Source of the DNA: Deltaproteobacteria bacterium
Lineage (GTDB): Bacteria; Desulfobacterota_B; Binatia; UBA9968
NCBI GenBank assembly: GCA_005879255.1
Contig: VBKY01000004.1
Span: 1 to 13,987 of the forward strand
Reading direction: 5' to 3'
DNA: 13,987 nt
Within the stretch, counting starts at the first letter, position 1. Each line of letters starts with the position of its first letter. A program made the position numbers and the translations under genes. The notes beneath the pieces are model-generated. The model ran no database searches, was not told the DNA's origin, and worked only from the letters and a program-made list of their open reading frames with translations. Positions 7,307 to 13,780 of this stretch are shown in pieces.

Positions 7307-7762
7307 ATGAAACAATCCAATATTGCGATTTCGCTGATCCTGATTGGATTGGCCGGGTTCATTCTGCTCCAAAGCCGCAATCTTGCGTTCGGCAGTCTGC
7401 GCGCGCCGCAGACCGCCTTTTTCCCGACGACGTTGGCGACTTTACTGTTGATCTTTTCGGTTATCTTATTGGCGCAGACGCTTCTCGGAGGAGAAATACG
7501 CCGCGGCCCCGATAAGATCGTCGCCGAAGGGTGGGTGAGAATCGGCGGGACGCTGGCCACGATGGTCGGTTTTGCTCTTGCGCTGGAGCGCCTGGGCTTT
7601 TTGTTGACGACCTTCCTTCTGATGGTCCTGCTGCTGCGCGCCATCGAATCTCAGAGGTGGCCTAAAGTCGTTGCTATCGCGCTTATGACCGCGCTGATCT
7701 CATACGCCATCTTTGGATGGCTTCTCGGTATTCCTCTGCCCGCCGGTGTCCTGGGAATTTAG
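7307..7762 (+). CDS. tctB: TctB small membrane subunit of the tripartite tricarboxylate transporter, 151 aa
   Basis: This is the small inner-membrane subunit, poorly conserved but recognisable by size, topology and place. Hydrophobic segments lie at about residues 6-22, 43-61, 78-95, 97-112 and 119-141; the third and fourth may form one hairpin. The APQTAFFP motif at 33-40 matches the family's P-x-x-x-FFP after the first helix, and the C-terminus ends in LLGIPLPAGVLG, as TctB proteins commonly do (short PLP-G tail). The ribosome site is weak, suggesting translation depends partly on reinitiation after tctC. The stop codon is one base before the probable tctA start, so stoichiometric coupling with tctA is likely. 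Confidence 0.85.
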   Translation: MKQSNIAISLILIGLAGFILLQSRNLAFGSLRAPQTAFFPTTLATLLLIFSVILLAQTLLGGEIRRGPDKIVAEGWVRIGGTLATMVGFALALERLGFLLTTFLLMVLLLRAIESQRWPKVVAIALMTALISYAIFGWLLGIPLPAGVLGI

Positions 7763-7763
7763 G

Positions 7764-9251
7764 GTGGATTTTTTTTCCAATGTAGCACTCGGCTTCTCGG
7801 TCGCGCTCTCGCCAACAAATTTACTCTTTTGTTTTCTCGGCACGCTCGTTGGCACACTGGTCGGAGTGTTGCCCGGTTTGGGCCCGGTCGGCGCGGTCGC
7901 GTTCCTGCTTTCGCTAACGTTCAAAATGGAACCCGCGACCGCTGTCATCATGCTCGCCGGCATTTATTACGGCGCGATGTACGGCGGCTCGACGACATCG
8001 ATATTGGTCAATATCCCGGGCGAAACGGCCTCCGTCGTGACTTGTCTCGATGGCTATCGGATGGCACGACAGGGTCGGGCAGGAGCGGCGTTGGGCATCT
8101 CCGCGTTCGGCTCGTTTATCGCCGGGACCTTCGGTGTGATCGGTCTCATGTTTCTCGCGCCAATGCTCGGCAGAGCGGCGCTCCGATTCGGACCGGCGGA
8201 ATACTTCACGCTCACGCTCACCGGCTTGACTCTCGTCGCCTACCTGACGCAGGGATCGATGACCAAGGCTTTAATCATGACCATTCTCGGGCTCCTTGCC
8301 GGCAGCGTCGGCATGGATCCGATTTCGGGCGAAGAGCGCTTTACCTATGGCAATCTAACCCTGCGCGACGGCTTTGGCCTGGTACCGGTGGCTATGGGGC
8401 TTTTCGGGATCGCCGAACTGTTGGAGAACTTGACCGCCATCGGCCCGCAATCGATTTACGAAACCAAGATCATCGGCCTGCTGCCCAATTTGAAAGACTG
8501 GAAAGACAGCGGCTGGCCGATTGCGCGCGGTTCCGTTATCGGTTTTTTCCTGGGTATCCTGCCCGGGCCGGGCCCGGTGATCGCATCATTTGTTTCCTAC
8601 GCGGTGGAAAAACGCATGTCGCCCTATCCGGAAAAATTCGGCACCGGCATGATCGAGGGCGTCGCCGGGCCGGAGGCAGCCAATAATTCCGCCACGGCTG
8701 GATCATTTATTCCGTTGCTCTCCCTGGGAATCCCGACCAGTGCCATCATGGCGCTCTTTATGGGCGCGTTGATGATCCATGGGATCCAGCCGGGTCCGCT
8801 CTTCATCAGCAAATATCCGCAGCTGTTTTGGGGCTTCATCGCCAGCATGTACATCGGCAACGCGATGCTATTGGTGCTGAATCTGCCGCTGATCGGCATC
8901 TGGGTGCGATTGCTCAAGACACCGTACACGATCTTGTTTCCGTTGATCCTGTTGTTCTGTCTGATCGGCGTCTACAGCCTCAATGCGAACGTGGCGGAAA
9001 TCATCATCATGCTCATCTTCGGTGTAGCGGGCTTTTTCCTGCGCCGGCTTGGTTTCGAAGGCGCGCCATTTATTCTGGCGATGGTGCTTGGCCCGATCAT
9101 GGAAACTTCGTTGCGCCAAACGCTGCTCATCTCGCGCGGCAGCTTCAGCGTCTTTTACACACGACCGATTTGCGCCACGCTGCTGGTCCTGACTGCCGCA
9201 TTTCTGATTTGGCCGCTGTTCAGGCGAAGAAAGAATCAAATCGGGGAGTAA
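7764..9251 (+). CDS. tctA: TctA large membrane subunit of the tripartite tricarboxylate transporter, about 495 aa
   Basis: This is the large permease subunit, with about 12 hydrophobic segments. Family signatures are GVLPGLGP (about residues 34-41) and YYGAMYGGSTTSILVNIPGE (68-87). A second LPG loop, GILPGPGP (264-271), reflects the internal duplication known in this family. I chose GTG at 7764-7766 as the start, although an ATG exists upstream at 7713. The protein then begins with VDFFSNVALGFSVALSP, as family members do, with no odd 17-residue extension. GTG also follows the tctB stop with a one-base gap and has GGGA seven bases upstream. It transports substrate delivered by TctC, probably driven by a cation gradient. 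Length is normal and the frame is intact. Confidence 0.92.
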   Translation: MDFFSNVALGFSVALSPTNLLFCFLGTLVGTLVGVLPGLGPVGAVAFLLSLTFKMEPATAVIMLAGIYYGAMYGGSTTSILVNIPGETASVVTCLDGYRMARQGRAGAALGISAFGSFIAGTFGVIGLMFLAPMLGRAALRFGPAEYFTLTLTGLTLVAYLTQGSMTKALIMTILGLLAGSVGMDPISGEERFTYGNLTLRDGFGLVPVAMGLFGIAELLENLTAIGPQSIYETKIIGLLPNLKDWKDSGWPIARGSVIGFFLGILPGPGPVIASFVSYAVEKRMSPYPEKFGTGMIEGVAGPEAANNSATAGSFIPLLSLGIPTSAIMALFMGALMIHGIQPGPLFISKYPQLFWGFIASMYIGNAMLLVLNLPLIGIWVRLLKTPYTILFPLILLFCLIGVYSLNANVAEIIIMLIFGVAGFFLRRLGFEGAPFILAMVLGPIMETSLRQTLLISRGSFSVFYTRPICATLLVLTAAFLIWPLFRRRKNQIGE

Positions 9252-9283
9252 CCACGAAGAGCGGGAAGGCAACGAAGTAGGAG

Positions 9284-9318
9284 TTCTGTCATTTCGACCG
9301 GCGGGAGAAATCTTTCTT
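9284..9318. repeat. dispersed intergenic repeat (TGTCATTTCGACCG...GAGAAATCTTTCTTT type)
   Basis: The stretch starting TGTCATTTCGACCG at 9287, followed by GGGAGAAATC, closely resembles a short sequence I know as a common intergenic repeat in environmental bacterial genomes (TGTCATTTCGA-G-GAAGGGAGAAATCT variants). It lies between the convergent ends of tctA and the broken binding-protein gene. Only one copy is visible in this window, so calling it a repeat rests on memory. Confidence 0.4.
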
Positions 9319-9320
9319 TA

Positions 9321-9336
9321 CACGGGCAGCCCCGTG
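9321..9336. other. stem-loop between convergent genes
   Basis: CACGGG-CAGC-CCCGTG forms a perfect 6-bp GC-rich stem with a 4-base loop. An alternative pairing uses GGGCA (9324-9328) with TGCCC (9339-9343). It lies between the stop codons of tctA and the minus-strand binding-protein gene, where a bidirectional terminator would be expected. No T-run follows on either strand, so a classical intrinsic terminator is not supported. Confidence 0.35.
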
Positions 9337-9350
9337 GTTGCCCTGATTCC

Positions 9351-10360
9351 CTATTTGCTTTTTTTCATTTCGTCGTTAAGCGCGCGGATCATGCCAAAGT
9401 CATAGACCTGTTCGGGAGCCACTTCACGCTCGATTTTCAGCGATCGGCGCTGAAAGGCGATCATTTTCTCCTGGAGGCTTCGCGGGATCGTGCCGTCGGC
9501 GGACATGATTTTCAACGCCGACTTGTAGACCTCACCGGCTTCGCTCTCGCTGATCTTCATCGCCGTGGCAAATTTTTGCACGGCTTCCTTTTCACTCGAT
9601 TTAAGCCAGAGAAAACCTCTGAGCGTGCCGCGGAGAAATCGCTGCACTAGATCCGGCCTTTGGGCCAGCGTCTTTTCCGCCACGACAACGCCGGCGGTGA
9701 CAAATTCCAAGTCGTCGCCGTAGAAAAGCAGCTCGTTAAAGCCGTTCTTTTTAGCGATTAGACGGTCTAGCTGGTTCAATACCGCGGCATCGACGGCGCC
9801 GGTTAGAAGGGCGGCTAATCGACTCGGTGTGGGTTCGATGGCCCGAAGCACTACGTCGCGTTGCGGATCGATGCCATGCTTTGTTAGCAACTCACGGGTC
9901 ATCTGATCCAAGGCGGCGCCGAAGCTCGAGACCGCGATTTGTTTTCCGCCCTTGAGATCTTGGAGCGTGTTGATGTTTTTGCTTGCATAGAGCCAATTGA
10001 GCGGCGTGTGTCGAAAACCATCACGATCTTTAGCGGCAGACCGCGCAGGATGCCGCCGGCGCCTTGGCCGAGAATCTGGCTAAAATGAAAACTGCCGCCG
10101 ACCAGCCCCTGGATGCCGGGTAACATTCCGGCTTGAATGAGCAAGGCATCCATTCCTTCTTCGCGATAGAAGCCTTTCTCCTTGGTGAATCGGTAGAGCA
10201 ACGTGTTCGGGCTAATACCCGCGGAGACATGGACGTGGACTTGATCCAAGGCGAATAGGTCAAGAGGAAAAACCAATCCGAGCGCCGTGAGCGCAACAAA
10301 CACCAGATTGGCAATCGCGGTGTATCGGTTAGTCGTTCGCGCATTCGGTATCATTTGCAT
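9351..10360 (-). pseudogene. NMT1/THI5-like substrate-binding protein gene with a frameshift
   Basis: Two minus-strand reading frames together make one exported ABC-type binding protein of about 336 residues. The first (start 10360) has a signal peptide (hydrophobic residues about 16-37, ending in LFALDQ), then GISPNTLLYRFTKEKGFYREEG and GLPLKIVMVFDTR. After that the frame turns into basic non-sense and stops at about 9900. The second frame picks up the expected sequence: PLNWLYASKNINTLQDLKGG, then IAVSSFGAALDQMTRELLTK and a normal C-terminal domain ending DEMKKSK. The switch lies around 10001-10010, where CGCCGCTC reads as if one C of CGCCCGCTC were missing (DTR-PLNWLY restored). Without correction no full protein is made. 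It is downstream of, and four bases from, the stop of the signal-less binding protein, so it was the second gene of that operon. A sequencing or assembly error is a real alternative. Confidence 0.75.
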
Positions 10361-10363
10361 AAC

Positions 10364-11407
10364 TTAGAACCCGTACTTCTCCTGAGCCGCCAGCGCGACA
10401 TTCAGCGCAGACTTTAGTTCACGCCGCGCGCTTACTTCACGGTAGGCTTGTTTCACCGGCTGGTCGCGCAGAATATCTTTGACTGGAATAGAGCGCGCGA
10501 GTTTTCCCCCTTTGACCATTTCGTCGACGATTCTTTCGATCGCCGGCGCGGCGACGCCGCCGTCGATGGGTAGCGCCCAGCTCTCGAGCCGGTCGGGCGA
10601 GGTCACGATCGCGACAACGCCATACTCGTCTTCGTTGTGTGTGTTGGTTCTCCTGAGCCGCGCTTCCAAATCCTTGAGATATTCAAAGTTTTTCACGTCG
10701 CGCATGAACCAGAAGGCTCTGATGATCGCGCGAAAGTACGCCTTCAATTCATCGCAACGCTTTTCGATCATCTGTCCCGTCGCTATGGTTAGTTTGCCGG
10801 GTCGACGAGGAAAAATCTTGTTCGGATCGAGAATCATCGGATAGCCTTCGCGTTCGAGCTGATCGGAAAACGGCGGTTGCGAGGTAATGGCATCGATTTT
10901 TCCCGAGCGCAGCATCTCCATATGCGACGGGTTGTTGCGATAACCGAAGACTGGATCGTAGACCCATTGAACCTCTTTGTACGGATCGACGCCGGCCTGG
11001 CGCAGCGCGTCCGTGATGAACACTTCGACCAAGCCTTCCTTCTCGCGCATGCCGATCCTACCGCCGCGCAATTTGCTCATATCGGTGAGATGCTTGGCGC
11101 CATACCATTTGAGAAAGGGCGTATAGCGCCAACCGCCGGCGATATAGACATCGGCGCCCAAAGAGCGCTGGTAGATCGCCGCTTCGACGTCGACAGCGGG
11201 GGCGATGTCCACCCCATGATTCTTAATCGCCATGGCCAAACCTTCGCGCTCGATGGGACCCGGAATCAAGCCGCGCGAGTCGTATTCAAATTCTTTGAGT
11301 CCTTCGTCGGTGAAAAAACCCTGCTCTTTGGCGACGAAGATCGCGATCTGGTGACCGACGTGGTAGTTGCTATTGGCGATGAGAATAGGCTGGTCGAGTG
11401 TGCTCAT
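10364..11407 (-). CDS. NMT1/THI5-like substrate-binding-type protein lacking a signal peptide, about 347 aa
   Basis: This is a two-lobed periplasmic-binding-protein fold of the NMT1/THI5 type. The chain starts directly in the first beta strand: MSTLDQPILIANSNYHVGHQ, then IAIFVAKEQGFFTDEG (residues 21-36), the family's AxEKGFFxxEG signature. LTDMSKLRGGRIGM (107-120) is the hinge-region hallmark, and ALPIDGGV and an SIPVKDI segment lie near the end. The start chosen is the second of two adjacent ATGs (11405-11407), because AAAGGAG lies five bases upstream. The open frame continues 59 codons further upstream, but that part has neither a ribosome site nor a signal peptide. It is therefore predicted cytosolic, like the THI5 pyrimidine synthase, dihydroxyphthalate-decarboxylase-like and MqnA-type members of this fold that act as enzymes. 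No enzyme assignment can be made. First gene of a two-gene minus-strand operon. Confidence 0.8.
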   Translation of the reverse strand: MSTLDQPILIANSNYHVGHQIAIFVAKEQGFFTDEGLKEFEYDSRGLIPGPIEREGLAMAIKNHGVDIAPAVDVEAAIYQRSLGADVYIAGGWRYTPFLKWYGAKHLTDMSKLRGGRIGMREKEGLVEVFITDALRQAGVDPYKEVQWVYDPVFGYRNNPSHMEMLRSGKIDAITSQPPFSDQLEREGYPMILDPNKIFPRRPGKLTIATGQMIEKRCDELKAYFRAIIRAFWFMRDVKNFEYLKDLEARLRRTNTHNEDEYGVVAIVTSPDRLESWALPIDGGVAAPAIERIVDEMVKGGKLARSIPVKDILRDQPVKQAYREVSARRELKSALNVALAAQEKYGF

Positions 11408-11410
11408 CAT

Positions 11411-11846
11411 GGCTCCTTTGCACTTTGCTATTTCAACGCGACACGACTTCCGCCAGGTCCATACGGCGCCGAAAACTGGGGAACTAGCTCGCCTTACCAC
11501 TCCGGGAATCGACGCGTCAAGGATAGAGAGAGGTCTTATTGATTTTTCGCCACGAAGGACCCAGCGCGGGGTAGCCGTAACCAAAGGTCGGAATATCTAT
11601 CGCGCAAAGCCTTATATTAGGTCTGTTGCAGATTATCATATTGGAGATCATGTTTATGTGACACCGATTTCAAGAGCTTGCTGGAATGAGGACCATCGAA
11701 GCCTAATCCCTCTGACGAGGATCAAGGACAGACTGTCCCGACCAGCGAGAGAACGGAGCTAGAAGTTCAATAGAAAGTTGTCCCTTTGTTGAGGACCGAT
11801 ATAAGGCGAACTTTCCGTTCAGAGCTATTGCAATGGGAAATACAAA
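11411..11846. other. 436-bp gap between the signal-less binding protein and the IS110 transposase
   Basis: No credible gene lies here; the plus-strand open frame through 11762 matches no family I know. This divergent gap must hold the promoter of the minus-strand operon and the left end of the insertion element. Hairpins can be drawn at 11622-11632 (TCTG-TTG-CAGA), 11706-11722 (ATCCCTC-TGAC-GAGGAT with one bulged C) and 11726-11738 (GGACAG-A-CTGTCC). A TTTTTCGCCACGAAGGAC stretch near 11544 resembles another common intergenic repeat motif. Confidence 0.45.
11770..11783 (+). repeat. left copy of the direct repeat flanking the transposase gene
   Basis: ATAGAAAGTTGTCC here matches ATAGAAAGTCTGTCC on the far side of the transposase gene apart from a single-base gap. 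Nine bases are exact and contiguous, and five more match after the gap. It could be the insertion core plus adjoining element sequence, or chance. Confidence 0.4.
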
Positions 11847-13088
11847 ATGAAGGAGAAAGATTTGAAGCGATACTATATGGGAGTGGATTGGGCCGATGAA
11901 TTTCACCAAGTTTGGGTCAGCGATTCCCAAGGGAAAAAAGTAGCCGAGATGAAGATAGAGCAAAGTCCCAAGGGCATGAGCGAATTGGGTCGCTGGCTGC
12001 ACGAACGTAAGGCGGAAGACATAGAGCTTTGGGCAGCCATCGAAAAGCCCCACGGGCGGATCGTTGATTTTCTTCTGGACCATGGAGTGGTGGTCTATCC
12101 GGTCAATCCCAAGGCTGTGGATCGGGCCAGAGATCGGTTTCGCATGAGCCAATCCAAGAGCGATTCCTTTGATGCGTATGTGTTGGCAGAGTTTTTGAGG
12201 ACCGATCATGTTCATTTGCGCGCTTTGAAGCCTGACTCCGAACAGGCGCAGGAACTTAAGATGCTCACCCGCGATCACCACCGGCTGGGGCGGCACAAGA
12301 CTCGGCTCCTCAACCAGATCGAGGTGACGCTCAAAGAGTATTACCCTAGGCCGCTGGAAGTCTTTTCTGATCTGGAATCGAAGATTGCCCTGGATTTTCT
12401 CGAGCAGTATCCCACCCCACGGGCTCTGTCTAACCTTACCCGTCGCAAGTGGAACCGCTTTGCCAAGCGCGAGCACCATCTCGGCGAGGAGCGCTGTAAG
12501 GAGCTGTGGGAGAAGCTTAGTCAGCCGCAACTTAAGATTCCCGAGCACGTAGTCAGAGCCAAGTCGCAGCTGCTTTTGGTGCTCGTTATCCAGCTCAGGT
12601 CGTTGACTGAGGCGGTGAAGAACTACAGCGAAGAGGTCGAACGTTTTTTCGCCTCTATGCCGGCAGCTAAGCTTGTTAAGACGCTGCCGGGAGGAAAAAG
12701 TGGGATCACCGTACCCATGCTTTGGGCTGAGCTGGGGGATGCCAAGAGTCGATGGCAATCCTTTCGCCACCTTCAAGCCGAGGCGGGTGGAGTCCCGGTA
12801 ACCAAAGCGAGTGGCAAGAGCCGTGTGGTACAGTTTCGTTATGCCTGCAATAAGCTGCTGCGCTACGCCTCGTACTGGTTTTCGTTTAACTCGCTCAATC
12901 GCTGTGAGTGGGCGAAGAAATATTATCGCGACCAACGAGCGAAGGGACACAGCCATCATGAAGCACTCAGAGCTCTGGGAGCAAAGTGGCTGAAGATTAT
13001 TTTTGTCATGTGGCGAGATCATAAACCGTACGACGAAAACTACCATTTGGCTAACATCGCTCGTCAGCAGATGCGCCAGGCAGCATGA
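11847..13088 (+). CDS. IS110-family transposase (DEDD recombinase), 413 aa
   Basis: The protein catalyses excision and insertion of its element through a circular intermediate. The N-terminal RuvC-like DEDD domain shows GVDWADE with Asp14, AAIEKPHG with Glu66, and SKSDSFDAYVLAEF with Asp106 and Asp109: all four acidic residues are present. A helical coiled region follows (about 130-270). The C-terminal Tnp domain then has TLPGGKSGIT (279-288) and AGGVPVTKASGKSR (313-326), where Ser322 is the candidate nucleophile of the IS110 serine site. The length is at the upper end of the family and the frame is intact, so it may be active. The start ATG has a weak GGGAAA about nine bases upstream. In characterised relatives (IS621) a bridge RNA encoded in the element's non-coding end selects donor and target DNA. 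Confidence 0.93.
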   Translation: MKEKDLKRYYMGVDWADEFHQVWVSDSQGKKVAEMKIEQSPKGMSELGRWLHERKAEDIELWAAIEKPHGRIVDFLLDHGVVVYPVNPKAVDRARDRFRMSQSKSDSFDAYVLAEFLRTDHVHLRALKPDSEQAQELKMLTRDHHRLGRHKTRLLNQIEVTLKEYYPRPLEVFSDLESKIALDFLEQYPTPRALSNLTRRKWNRFAKREHHLGEERCKELWEKLSQPQLKIPEHVVRAKSQLLLVLVIQLRSLTEAVKNYSEEVERFFASMPAAKLVKTLPGGKSGITVPMLWAELGDAKSRWQSFRHLQAEAGGVPVTKASGKSRVVQFRYACNKLLRYASYWFSFNSLNRCEWAKKYYRDQRAKGHSHHEALRALGAKWLKIIFVMWRDHKPYDENYHLANIARQQMRQAA

Positions 13089-13127
13089 AAAAAAATTAAA
13101 AAATAAAAAAGGGGCTTGACAAGTCTC

Positions 13128-13141
13128 ATAGAAAGTCTGTC
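13128..13141 (+). repeat. right copy of the direct repeat flanking the transposase gene
   Basis: ATAGAAAGTCTGTC repeats the ATAGAAAGTTGTCC on the left of the transposase gene. Its right half merges into the CTGTCCTGAGCGAAATCGAAGGA dispersed motif, as expected if the element had inserted at the edge of that repeat. Confidence 0.4.
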
Positions 13142-13159
13142 CTGAGCGAAATCGAAGGA
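13137..13159. repeat. dispersed repeat motif CTGTCCTGAGCG...TCGAAGGA
   Basis: CTGTCCTGAGCGAAATCGAA followed by GGA is one base away from a sequence (CCTGAGCGAAGTCGAAGG) that I know as a very frequent intergenic motif in many environmental genomes; on the other strand it reads TTCGATTTCGCTCAGGACAG. Only one copy is seen here. It directly abuts the candidate right end of the IS110 element. Confidence 0.45.
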
Positions 13160-13185
13160 ACGCAAAGGGCGCCAAGGAAAACGGT

Positions 13186-13335
13186 AAATTCGAAGCACGA
13201 AATTCGAAGCTCGAAACAATGTCAAATGACCAAAAACCCAATGTTTCAAACAAATTCGTTGCGGACTTGAGTTCTGGATTTTAATATTTTGAATTTTGAA
13301 ATTGTTTCGGATTTCGATATTCGAATTTCGAATTT
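13186..13335. repeat. 150-bp imperfect palindrome rich in AATTCGAA
   Basis: The left arm begins AAATTCGAAGCACGAAATTC and continues to CGAAACAATGTCAAA. The reverse complement of the right arm begins AAATTCGAAATTCGAATATC and continues to CGAAACAATTTCAAA. The two ends, AAATTCGAA (13186-13194) and TTCGAATTT (13327-13335), pair perfectly, and most positions between them pair over about 40 bp. The centre (about 13226-13285) is unpaired. I recall similar AATTCGAA/CAAATGACCAAA elements as dispersed non-coding repeats in unrelated environmental bacteria. It has no coding capacity. Confidence 0.6.
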
Positions 13336-13549
13336 AGGAAACAAGCTTGGCGCGAGTAAATTCCCACGTCCCGGAGTTCAGGCCCGTCTGAAAATTTGCG
13401 CGGGCTACGAGAAGTTTCAAGGATAGTAGGACGAAGAACACGGACAAAAGAAGATCTATCTAAAAAGATCACAAAGTAGGGGACGAAGACCTTTCCCGTT
13501 AACAAAGGCCAAAATTCGTGATCTTTGGCCAAATATGTCCTTTCGCCAA

Positions 13550-13648
13550 GCCAACTTTAACCGGGGTTCGAGCAGTCGATTTCCGCGTTCGTAGAAATTT
13601 CGCAGTCCTACAGGCGGTAGTCCTTCGGCTGCTCGACATGGTGTTGGC
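13550..13648. other. 99-bp nested fold-back structure (possible structured RNA or palindromic mobile unit)
   Basis: Five nested stems pair in order. They are GCCAAC (13550-13555) with GTTGGC (13643-13648), ACC (13560-13562) with GGT (13640-13642), TCGAGCAGTCGA (13568-13579) with TCGGCTGCTCGA (13625-13636), CCGC (13583-13586) with GCGG (13614-13617), and GTAG (13591-13594) with CTAC (13608-13611). That makes 29 base pairs. The single wobble in the 12-bp stem is U-G if the plus strand is transcribed but C-A on the other, favouring a plus-strand RNA if it is one. Function unknown. Confidence 0.5.
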
Positions 13649-13780
13649 ATAGCTCCTGCTCACTTAATTTATCCGGAGCCATCTAAGTTACAGTCGTGGG
13701 CAAACACCCCTTGGAAGCGCTAATAGAAGAAACTGTCGATTTGCGACTGCCCAATTAAACTCTACGAAAGAAAAGCACAT

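Larger units (their letters stand above)
11770..13136 (+). mobile_element. IS110-family insertion sequence (ends tentative)
   Basis: The element is defined by one intact DEDD transposase. As possible boundaries I use a near-identical direct repeat on both sides: ATAGAAAGT-TGTCC at 11770-11783 and ATAGAAAGTCTGTCC at 13128-13142, 1358 bp apart. That gives an element of about 1.36 kb, within the 1.2-1.6 kb usual for the family, and no terminal inverted repeat, as is typical. The tail after the transposase stop is A-rich and then contains GGGGCTTGACAAG. The direct repeat is the only support for these ends. If they are right, just 77 bp precede the transposase, which is short for the bridge-RNA-bearing leader of IS110-type elements; the left end may therefore lie further upstream. 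Confidence 0.5.
13089..13780. other. 692-bp non-coding, repeat-rich region
   Basis: After the A-rich transposase tail come, in order: the candidate right end of the insertion element, a short dispersed repeat motif, a 150-bp palindrome, about 200 bp in which I see nothing, a 99-bp fold-back structure, and about 130 bp leading to the next gene. Short minus-strand frames here (for example 13281-13532 and 13456-13650) translate through the repeats and have no recognisable motifs. No convincing promoter for the downstream gene was found. Confidence 0.6.

Noticed and set aside
7713..7763. Upstream ATG as start of tctA
   Set aside because: It would add 17 residues (MDGFSVFLCPPVSWEFR) that overlap tctB and are not expected in the family; GTG at 7764 gives a family-like N-terminus and tight coupling to the tctB stop.
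7829..8686. 285-codon plus-strand frame inside tctA
   Set aside because: Arg/His-rich translation typical of a shifted frame of a GC-rich membrane-protein gene; TctA motifs are all in the other frame.
11367..11762. 131-codon plus-strand frame left of the transposase
   Set aside because: It begins inside the antisense strand of the binding-protein gene and has no known motif.
11703..13253. 516-codon open frame on the minus strand across the whole transposase gene
   Set aside because: It is antisense to a transposase with complete DEDD and Ser motifs; its translation has no recognisable domain and its ends run into intergenic repeats. Codon bias of the real gene explains it.
13560..13580. tRNA T-arm-like GGGGTTCGAGC
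   Set aside because: No acceptor, D or anticodon stems can be placed around it; the bases belong to the larger fold-back.
13550..13648. Integron attC site
   Set aside because: The outer boxes do not match RYYYAAC/GTTRRRY, there is no integrase or cassette array, and the downstream gene has its own leader.
13281..13650. Short minus-strand frames right of the transposase
   Set aside because: They translate the dispersed repeats (for example a FEYRNPKQFQNSKY stretch) or unrecognised sequence; no ribosome sites or motifs.
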